Source: Triatoma infestans | Taxonomy: Eukaryota; Arthropoda; Insecta; Hemiptera; Reduviidae | DNA: 64,000 bases | Direction: 5' to 3' | Assembly (NCBI GenBank): GCA_011037195.1 | Contig: JAAEAF010002324.1 | Coordinates: 1-64,000, forward strand | In this document: positions 55,681 to 64,000 of the stretch, one piece after another | Layout: each line of letters opens with the position of its first letter | Numbering within the stretch: position 1 is the first letter of the stretch | Program-made: the position numbers and the translations under genes | The notes under the pieces: model-generated | The model's input: the letters and a program-made list of their open reading frames with translations, nothing else | The model's database searches: none | Told to the model about the DNA's origin: nothing

Positions 55681-57220
55681 AAATGTCGCACGGAAAAGGC
55701 AAACGTACCTCTTGGGTCTTTAGGTATTGATGAAAGAGGGAAATATTAAACCCACAAAGTGGAGAATGGCACATTGAGGAATCAAGACATTACTTTTTGG
55801 CAGAGATGGGGTTGCGAGGTCGACCAATATTTCTTGAACATCGGCAATTGAAGGAACTACAGCCGAATTTGGTCGAAAGAATAGGAAAGTCGTCGAGCTA
55901 ATAAACGTTCAATATACTGTGCACAGTGCTCGGAGATTACATACCCTAAGTACTTAGAAAAAATTCAATGTTTACAAAAGATATTTCTTTCTTTAAAAAG
56001 ACTTTTAATATAAAATAAAGTAAAGCAGACCCAATTCTCTAATATTAAAAAACATAGAAACATTATGTCTACACTTCATCAGAAGAAAACCTATCTCATT
56101 TCATATTTTGTTTTAATGAAAAAAATTACGTATTGGGGGGTGGGGTAATTAATTTATATATGTTGAAATAAATTTTATCAAGAATGGTTAGAGTATTAAT
56201 GCGGGAGAATGGTTAGAGTATTAAAAATGTGGCGGTCGATTTTTTTTCTCTCTCCTCTCTTATAGTTAACTCGTACATTTTATCATAAAGAATTTATTAC
56301 ATTTATTTACCAATACAGAGACTTCTAGTTTTGAGAGCAGAAGGATAACCCAACACATTCAATTCTTTCATATTGATATGTTTCTCTATAATAATTTGAA
56401 ATAAAATCATTGCACTTTCAGCAGTTACTTTCATCTCCGATATGGGTCAAAACACGATAAAGAAAATTTCACTCACTGTACCTTCTTCCCATGCTAACGC
56501 CTTAATGTCCTCACTTGATTAAAAATTCAAAGCCCCGCTTGAAGTGCACTTGGCCTCGAGACAATCTAATATAGAAATAATTACAAAATATCAAAATTAA
56601 GGAGAATCATCATGGGTGTGTACTTTCAACAAGTGGACAATGTGTACATATCCTATCTTATCACTTTTGCTTATTTTACTTAATGTATAGGTATTAAATT
56701 AAACCAAAATATTGAAAAATAATAATGTTGTTGAAGTTATGTAAACTAAAATATTTACGAGTCGATCCGATAGTTTTTCTCAGCTCTATAACAAAATTGG
56801 TTAATTGTAAACAAAAACCACTATTTAAGATTAAAAATCTGGTGTGAAACAATCACACGACGTTATTTTACTGTAATTTTTACAGTTCTAAAAGACAAAT
56901 TTTATAAAAAACCTCGAAATTTTACTAAATATATAGTTGCCTTATATATTAAACCCAAACTACACTTCAGAGATAGCGTCGCGCACTAGCTTCCTCAGAA
57001 CTCTCCAAAATAAAAGTTTGAAATTGAAATAATAGATCTTCAAATGAGCATTTTTTGAGTTATTTTTTTTTTAATTTAAGGCACGTCAACATCTGTGATC
57101 ATTGGCGCCGGGAGCCTTCTCAGAGAACTGCCGGCCTCCGGACAATGAGCATTTATTATTATTAGTAGTAGTAGTATTAGTAGGGAGGAACCAAACCCTA
57201 CGCTATCCGAAGCCAATTTT
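55577..57220. repeat. Tandem duplication, unit 1 (1,644 bp)
   Basis: The unit starts inside the BEL/Pao fragment (TTATTGGCCAATGCTTATGA) and ends after GGAACCAAACCCTACGCTAT. It repeats directly at 57221-58844 with a few percent difference. It includes the integrase tail, unassigned AT-rich DNA, an end-hairpin of the 300-bp-unit element near 56830 and a SINE1 tail (57063-57150). Confidence 0.9.
57063..57150 (-). mobile_element. SINE1 copy e, 3' tail only
   Basis: TTTAATTTAAGGCACGTCAA through CCGGCCTCCGGACAATGAGC. It is 5'-truncated. Its copy in the second tandem unit is at 58690-58777. Confidence 0.75.
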
Positions 57221-58844
57221 ATTTATTGGCCAATGCTTATGATCAAGCAGTGGAAAATAGTGCAACACATTACTCAAGAATTTTGGAATCAATGGAGACA
57301 GGAATAACTATCTAGTCTTCAACTAAATGTCGCACGGAAAAGGCAAACGTACCTCTTGGGTCTTTAGGTATTGATGAAAGAGGGAAATATTAAACCCACA
57401 ATGTGGAGAATGGCACATTGAGGAATCAAGACATTACTTTTTGGCAGAGATGGGGTTGCGAGGTCGACCAATATTTCTTGAACATCGGCAATTGAAGGAA
57501 CTACAGCCGAATTTGGTCGAAAGAATAGGCGACCGAATTTATAAACGTTCAATATACTGTGCACAGTGCTCGGAGATTACATACCCTAAGTACTTAGACA
57601 AAATTCAATGTTTACAAAAGATATTTCTTTCTTTAAAAAGACTTTTAATATAAAATAAAGTAAAACAGACCCAATTCTCTAATATTAAAAAACATAGAAA
57701 CATTATGTCTACACTTCATCAGAAGAAAACCTATCTCATTTCATATTTTGTTTTAAAGAAAAAAATTACGTATTGGGGGGTGGGGTAATTAATTTATATA
57801 TGTTGAAATAAATTTTATCAAGAATGCGGGAGAATGGTTAGAGTATTAAAAATGTGGCGGTAGATTTGTTTTCTCTCTCCTCTCTTATTGTTAACTCGTA
57901 TATTTTATCATAAAGAATTTATTACATTTATTTACCAATACAGAGACTTCTAATTTTGAGAGCAGAAGGATAACCCAACACTTTCAATTCTCTCATATTG
58001 ATATGTTTCCCTATAATAAATTTGAAATAAAATCATTGCACTTTCAGCAGTTACTTTCATCTCCCATATGGGTCAAAACACGATAAAGAAAATTTCACTC
58101 ACTGTATCTTCTTCCCATGCTAACGCCTTAATGTCCTCACTTGATTAAAAATTCAAGGCCCCGCTTGAAGTGCACTTGGCCTCGAGACAATCTAATATAG
58201 AAATAATTACAAAATATCAAAATTAAGGAGAATCATCATGGGTGTGTACTTTCAACAAGTGAACAATATGTACATATCCTATCTTATCACTTTTGCTTAT
58301 TTTACTTAATGTATAGTTATTAAATTAAACCAAAATATTTAAAAATAATAATGTTATTGAAGTTATGTAAACTAAAATATTTACGAGTCGATCCGATAGT
58401 TTTTCTCAGCTCTATAACAAAATTGGTTAATTGTAAACAAAAACCACTATTTAAGATTAAAAAATCTGGTGTGAAACAATCACACGACGTTATTTTACTG
58501 TAATTTTTACAGTTCTAAATGACAAATTTTATAAAAAACCTCGAAATTTTACTAAATATATAATTGCCTTATATATTAAACCCAAACTACACTTCAGAGA
58601 TAGCGTAACGCATTAGCTTCCTCAGAACTCTCCAAAATAAAAGTTTGAAATTGAAATAATAGATCTTCAAATGAGCATTTTTTAAGTTATTTTTTTTTTA
58701 ATTTAAGGCGCGTCAACATCTGTGATCATTGGCGCCGGGAGCTTTCTCAGTGAACTGCCGGCCTCCGGACAATGAGCATTTATTATTATTATTATTAGCA
58801 GTAGTATTAGTAGGGAGGAACCAAACCCTACGCTATCCAAAGCC
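57221..58844. repeat. Tandem duplication, unit 2 (1,624 bp)
   Basis: Direct copy of 55577-57220, shorter by about 20 bases because unit 1 has an extra ATGGTTAGAGTATTA segment near 56185-56220. The integrase tail frames are present again (57225-57420). Right-flank sequence continues into the module at 58845. Confidence 0.9.
58690..58777 (-). mobile_element. SINE1 copy f, 3' tail only (duplicate of e)
   Basis: Same fragment as 57063-57150, copied by the tandem duplication. Confidence 0.75.
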
Positions 58845-59450
58845 CCATTGAGCCCATACAGCTTCCAAAAAGAGAAAAAAACCGGGTCTAGAACAGAAAT
58901 TCAGACCCAAGTCTAATCTATTTAAGATTCACCGCAGTCCGAATAAATCGGACCATAACGTTAAAAGGGAATAGCCTAAGCTCTTCCACAGATATCCTGT
59001 TCCGGCCAGAGGTCTTGAACCTAATTTTCTCACAACCCAAGCAATTTGTCCTTAAGTTGGATGGGTGTTTCTTCTTCTGACGGACTCTTCAAAAGAGGTC
59101 TGGAATGAGCCCCATTAGGTGGGAGGCGTCTCCTTAAACAACAATGCGTAGTAAAGGATCCAACCAGTTGCCTGCGAGAAGTCCGTGAAAGACACAGCAA
59201 CATCTCACTAATAACCCTGTCCGGACCCCCAATGGTGCAACTTAGACTGCCGGACTGCCGACAATTCCACTGAGCTCATCCATTGAGATGAATTCTGCGA
59301 AGTTATCCATGATTGGAAGCTTAACAGACATGTGCCTAAATACCCATCAACCACAGGCTTGGGCAAGGGTGAGGAGGTGCTTAATTTGGCAAACCTATCA
59401 AAAGTTTCAAATTATCAACGAAATTTTGATTCTTTGTGTAAAGAAAAACA
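58778..59450 (-). repeat. Possible non-autonomous R4-like 3' end plus shared module
   Basis: On the minus strand it ends GGTTTGGTTCCTCCCTACTA followed by TAATAATAATAATAA (58778-58800). That resembles the 3' hairpin and TAA junction of R4 copies A and B. Upstream, 59090-59420 shares a module with 39870-40320. No reverse transcriptase motifs are seen. Confidence 0.35.
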
Positions 59451-60744
59451 GCATCAAGGAAGTCACTGATGGATTTTTTCTTTCTAATTCTATTAATTTT
59501 ATATTATATATTTTTTCAGACCTAAACAAGTTGGCGATTTTTCACTCTTGAGCTATGATGTTCACATATATACATACAATCATACACATAAATACATTAC
59601 ACCACCATTTTCGAAAATCAGTTTTTCTGACACAGAGAACCTCCTGTCTATATTTACGGTGAGAAAAAATTCGTAAATTTGATAAGATCTATACTTCCTA
59701 TTCTTAAGATTTATTGAAATAGCGAGAGAGCATCTTCTTACAACACACTTAGAACTCCCGCAAAGAATATACTGTCAATACCTTTTTTTTAAAAATAGCA
59801 TTTCTAGCCATATATTAAATAGAATGTAAATGAAAATAAAAAACTTATTAAATTCGAATAATCAAGGCAAAGGAAGTTCCATTGAAGATACTGAAAAAAA
59901 ACTTTTTTAATAGTCTACGTTTTAGTTGCTGCTAGCATTGGCACCTTGATCACTAGTGATTCTAAGGAAAATCCTCATAGCCATTCATGGTTACAGAATC
60001 CACGATGCTTATCGATTTACATAAAAAAAAATCTATCGATTTGTCAGGTGTATATAGATTTTTTTCTGGCGAGCTTAATGTACAACTACCGCCTACTGTC
60101 ATGGACGAGGTGACGGAAACACACACGATTTTCATAAACATTACCCAAGTATAACTCTCTAGTTAGAGTGAGATGTTTAACAAATTAGTGGAAGTAAACT
60201 ATTTTTAAAAAATTGTTAATATTTACAAATTTTTTAGGAAATTATTATAGTTATATTAATAATGAATTTTGTCAGTTTGTACATTCATAACTATTCAATG
60301 AGTGCAGTATCTTGTGGTCAAAAAGTATTCATTTGTACCCTTTCTCTAAATACAAAGTGAACAAGAATTATAACAAAAATATTATAAAACAGAATAAAGA
60401 AGTCATGCGATCCAAGGATGTACTGAGCCGGTAAAATAACCGGATATGTGGTGTAGTAGCATGAAAAATAAATAAAATAATTAATATCTACGTAATAATA
60501 ATAATAATAAATAATTTTGTACAAAGGAGTAAAATGTACTATCTAATTATGTGACAATAGATAGAAAAATGAACAATAGGTATACCTGTATTATGCTGGA
60601 ACTAATAGGAAAATTAAAATTTCTTATAAAACACGGCTCTACACACGAAAAATCCGAATTATTTTATTTATTTACAAGCTGTATGTCCTGGCAGAAAAGA
60701 CCTCATTTTGTCTATTAATATTTAATTGTTTAAATACAAAATAT
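59451..60744. other. No gene recognised
   Basis: AT-rich. Short T and A runs and an ATA run near 60493-60509. Confidence 0.5.
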
Positions 60745-60896
60745 TTTCTTCCTAGGAACCTCTACAGCTCACTGTCTGATGTGTGCAATGTTGTCTGTAA
60801 CAAGAACGCGGTCCGGAGGCCGGCAATACACTGAGAGGACTCCTGGCACAAATGACCATATAAGTTGAAATGCCTTAAAAAATAAATAAATAAATA
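60745..60896 (+). mobile_element. SINE1 copy g, 5'-truncated
   Basis: Begins TTTTCTTCCTAGGAACCTCT in the body and ends ATGCCTTAAAAAATAAATAA. The tRNA-like head is missing. Confidence 0.75.
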
Positions 60897-61249
60897 CAAA
60901 ATGATTTCTGTATATTTACATTAATAATTTATTATCATTTCTGAAACGGTTTTTATATCATCTTATTTTAATTTTATTTTAGATTCATCGCAAAGAATAT
61001 TTCATTTAGAGCTGTAAGTGAATGATTTGGGCGGTTGGATGTAAGAGAATAGCTTAGATTGAGTAAATAGGTTAGACTTTCTGAACCCTATGCATATTAT
61101 TATACAAGAATATAAGCACTATTAGGACATCACATTGTACGATTAGAAGCGAGAGGTGGTAGCGTAGGAGAAGAGTGACAGACTGACTGGGCAGAGTGAC
61201 GGTATGAAAGCGATAATCTTTGAGTGTTGATTAATATTCGAATGGCATT
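60897..61249. other. No gene recognised
   Basis: Unassigned. 61140-61210 is somewhat GC-richer. Confidence 0.45.
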
Positions 61250-61299
61250 TGAATGAGAATGAATTGGCGGCTAGGCACCCTTTTTAAGTTAACGACTGT

Positions 61300-61480
61300 A
61301 CTTACCTTTCCATTTATTAACTTCTCCTTCCAATGCCTAGATATGCTCTCAGATTGCCCTCTCTGAGAGCTAGTGGTTGGGAGACACGTCAAGGAACCAA
61401 TCAGACACTATCTCGGCTATCTCGGAATGATCGCAACACTTACTTATTACCGTACGAGGTCGCAAATGTAATTGTAATAA
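61300..61480 (-). promoter_or_regulatory. Candidate promoter and 5' exon with splice donor
   Basis: On the minus strand, TGATTGGTTCC (CCAAT box) near 61400 precedes a less AT-rich stretch that ends in AAATGGAAAGGTAAGTACAG near 61310, a full splice-donor consensus (AAG|GTAAGTA). This fits a noncoding first exon of a gene running leftward. No downstream exon is identified, so it could be coincidence or an LTR. Confidence 0.25.
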
Positions 61481-62689
61481 TAATTTTGATTGATATTACG
61501 CAATAAGTTAGCTCAAAATTTGCCGATAACTAGGCGCAATAGTCCACTATAGGAACAAGGCCAGGTTATTTTAGTTAGATGTATTAGACCAAACTTAAAA
61601 CTTTATTTTGTTTTCTAAAAACAAGACAAAATTAGAATTTATGTTGAAACGGAGTGATGTGGGAAACAGGATAATAAAACAGTGTTTTTCAATTCGAGCC
61701 ACCAGCCGTTTTCACTAGGGCAAATACACGAAATTTGCATAACAGTCATATATTAATCTTTCATTTCACTTATTATTTATTATCATTATTATTATTCTTT
61801 TTTCAATACTCTCTAACATTTAAAAAGATTCTGATGGTGTACAGAGAGAATTAGTTTTATTTTTTGGATAAAAATAAAGTGACAATTTAGAATTTCCAAT
61901 GTTACCTCATGTTAATCTTCTGGGAATAAAATAATTTTCTTTCTAGTTATCGTTCGACATTGAGGTTTGCTGTATATATTCGCCGAGGTATCATCATTGA
62001 GTTGTCAAGAGTACTCTTAAGGGAGGCTGAGTACCCTCCAGACATTGTCAATGTCTCTACACTCTTTTTTTCCTTCTTCTTTTACTTTTCTATCCATCCC
62101 CACCACACTTGGAAGAAATTTTCCCTTGGGAAATTTATTATTTAACGAGAACTTGCATCACAGTGCTAGTTATGATCCTGCGTTTATTACCTTGTCAGCT
62201 ATCATTTCTGTGGAATAAAAATATTCAAATATAAAAAAAATTCATCTTACTTTTTTCCCTATTCTATTTTCCATTCTTTTTGTTTTTCCTAATGTAGGGC
62301 AATTTTTATTTATCTATATTTTTTTTTTTATATATATATATAACTGCCCCCTTTATTAAAGTTAAGTTATAACTCTCTGATGAACTGCTGGCATTTTTTG
62401 TTTTCTGCATTATTTTTTGGATATACTTTTTATTGCTTTCTCTTGTTACTTTTTTCCCGTTTGTTAATTAAATGAAAAAATAAAAACTTAAAATAATTAC
62501 ATTATAGTAAAAATTGTAGTATACGTAGAAAGTTTTGACATAAAATAATTAAGTTTTAATTGTGTCAACATTTAAATGAGTGATTTACATTTAACAATAC
62601 ATGCTTTAGCTTTAGCTTTAAACATTTTATAAGGTCGACAAGTTTTTTCTGAAATTTTAATATGCACAGTTGTTATTATTATTATTTTC
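61481..62689. other. No gene recognised
   Basis: AT- and T-rich filler. The 61-codon frame at 61960-62145 has no domain. Confidence 0.5.
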
Positions 62690-62921
62690 TTTATTAAGGC
62701 GCGTCAACATCTATGGTCATTGGCGCCCGGAGCATTCTCAGTACACTGCCGACCTCCGGATAGTTTTCTCTCGTCACAGACAACACTGTCCATCACCGGA
62801 CAGTGAGCTGTTGAGGCTCCTAGGAAGAAAAAAATCTAAGGGTAGTAGCACAGCTGGATTCGAACCAGGGTCCTCCGCAAAGGGAGTCCAATACGCTAAC
62901 CACTTAGCTATTCCCTTCCCT
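62690..62921 (-). mobile_element. SINE1 copy h, full length
   Basis: Minus-oriented with TAGCTAAGTGGTTAGCG, CCCTGGTTCGAATCCAG (a good box B), body and GACGCGCCTTAATAAAG tail. The best conserved box B of the SINE1 copies. Confidence 0.85.
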
Positions 62922-62985
62922 ATATTCACAATTATGATTTTCAACAGATATCTAATTAACATTAAAAAAATGTGTTGATTTGTTT

Positions 62986-63126
62986 TTAATAGAAGGGGGC
63001 AAGGGTCTTGTTAGCAATATCCACATAACTCGGCACATATTTCTTCACGAAATCTTGGTCTCTCACTTTGGGGAATTGAGCGAAGCTATTGCATAAATTG
63101 GTAGAATTATCGTGTTGCTGGCATCG
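62986..63126 (-). CDS. Candidate last exon of an unknown host gene
   Basis: The minus strand is open for 46 codons and ends at TAA (62986-62988). It reads CQQHDNSTNLCNSFAQFPKV, then RDQDFVKKYVPSYVDIANKT and LAPFY. Composition is normal for protein, unlike the AT-rich frames nearby. A branch point-like CTAAC lies at about 63140 and a plausible acceptor, CCTTAAG, ends at 63127. I do not recognise the protein. It would join to the stretch at 63303-63430, but no good donor links them. Confidence 0.3.
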   Translation of the reverse strand, partial: RCQQHDNSTNLCNSFAQFPKVRDQDFVKKYVPSYVDIANKTLAPFY

Positions 63127-63302
63127 CTTAAGGCATGTTAGTTATGCACTAGCTTAATATCAGTGTTGCAGTATTAAGTTAATGAAAAGATACGCACTTT
63201 TATTTTTAATTAGCAAGTCCTAACGAGTCTTAATGATTTGGAGAAATATACGTAGATGAAAAAGATCGAATTCATAAAGAAATAAATTTAGGAGGGGATG
63301 CA

Positions 63303-63430
63303 TTAATCCAGTGGAAACATATTGGCCACGCACGCTTCGACAGCAAGCACTTCGCTTAGATTTTCTCGTCCAAGGAGCTCACTGAGTGTAATGAGATTAT
63401 TAAGCCAATGACCGGAGTTGTTGGCACATT
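63303..63430 (-). CDS. Candidate internal exon of an unknown host gene
   Basis: A strong acceptor, CATTTTTCGTCTATTTAG, ends at 63431 on the minus strand. It is followed by an open stretch of about 42 codons to TAA at 63303-63305: CANNSGHWLNNLITLSELLG, then RENLSEVLAVEACVANMFPL. Composition and cysteines suggest a secreted or extracellular protein segment, but no family is recognised. Possible donors are weak (GC|GTGCGT near 63330). Confidence 0.3.
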
Positions 63431-63616
63431 CTAAATAGACGAAAAATGTTAAAAACATAAGGGATAGTTTAGGTAAGAAGATTGTTCAAGCCTTAAAATG
63501 TATATATACATATATAAAATAAATATAAAAGAATTACTTATCTTGGCGAGAGCACTAAAGGAACAAACAAATATATCTAACTACCAAAGTCAAGCGCTTC
63601 CACATCAAAAACAGCG

Positions 63617-63648
<32 letters not shown>

Positions 63649-64000
63649 GAAAGATTGAGTTCAATGTGTGTAGAGATGGAATAAGGAACGATAATTCAAA
63701 TTTATCTGAAAATTGTTGAGGAAGTGCTGAGAGAGTACAGTATGAAATTCTATGAGAATTTGAGATGGATATAAGTTAAAATAAGGGAACTAGAACACGC
63801 TACTGGAAAGTAAAATTGAAGAAGCGTATAAACAGTTGAAAAGAATTATTGAAAGGAACCCTCAACATCGCTTGGTAGAAAGGTTCGTATTACATTATTA
63901 AATTCGTAAATTTATCAATAAAAATAATTAAAATTTTTAAACAATAAAAAAAATTACCAGTTGGCCCATTAATAAATGATGTCAAGGAAAAAGAATAATG
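63431..64000. other. Unassigned, with T run and possible helical patch
   Basis: A 29-base T run occupies 63620-63648. On the plus strand, 63793-63893 is open and reads LLESKIEEAYKQLKRIIERN, a helix-like peptide, but flanking splice signals are poor. Confidence 0.35.

Noticed and set aside
57441..57653. 70-codon frame as a separate gene
   Set aside because: It is the tail of the BEL/Pao fragment in the second unit of the tandem duplication. The matching frame in unit 1 is broken.

Overview
This window looks like repeat-dense, AT-rich intergenic DNA from an invertebrate nuclear genome. An arthropod is most likely, but that is inference from the mix of transposon families: R4/Dong, LOA, Jockey, RTE, BEL/Pao, piggyBac and tRNA-related SINEs. 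Nothing in the sequence fixes the taxon. No bacterial signals (operons, ribosome binding sites, CRISPR) are present, and no complete host gene is visible.

The centrepiece is a four-layer nest at about 6.2-16.5 kb. A TAA microsatellite holds two head-to-tail, minus-strand R4/Dong-like non-LTR retrotransposons: copy A at 6292-7013 and copy B at 7023-8899 plus 16019-16401. Copy B is split by a piggyBac transposon (8900-16018) with 16-bp terminal inverted repeats and flanking TTAA. That transposase gene is itself split by a 5'-truncated LOA-like retrotransposon (9816-14596) with a 9-bp target duplication. Removing each layer with one copy of its target sequence keeps the reading frame of the layer below, so the order of insertion is clear: R4 first, piggyBac next, LOA last. 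These elements are GC-richer than their surroundings. All carry lesions, although LOA ORF2 is broken only by a single missing base.

Around the nest are decayed pieces of other elements: LOA-type RNase H at 1-196 and 22530-23340, Jockey reverse transcriptase at 3165-3595, an RTE element at 32489-33810, HTH and C-terminal pieces of a Tc1/IS630-like transposase at 40395-40620 and 47026-48400, and a BEL/Pao integrase at 55130-55680. The integrase tail lies inside a 1.64-kb tandem duplication (55577-58844). Three tRNA-derived SINE families are present. One copy (17679-17887) has an 11-bp target duplication, and a related copy without the insertion lies elsewhere in the same window.

Three less ordinary repeat classes stand out. 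(1) An interspersed family, often in inverted pairs, carries a short stretch matching the hammerhead ribozyme core, with two intact copies (23562-23599 minus and 29385-29422 plus). (2) Elements of about 1 kb are built from tandem units of about 300 bp and end in a GTGTGA/TCACAC hairpin. (3) Long near-perfect palindromes occur, for example at 18815-19012 and 47975-48205.

The only candidates for host gene sequence are weak: two open stretches with plausible splice signals on the minus strand at 62986-63430, and a CCAAT plus splice-donor arrangement near 61300-61480.
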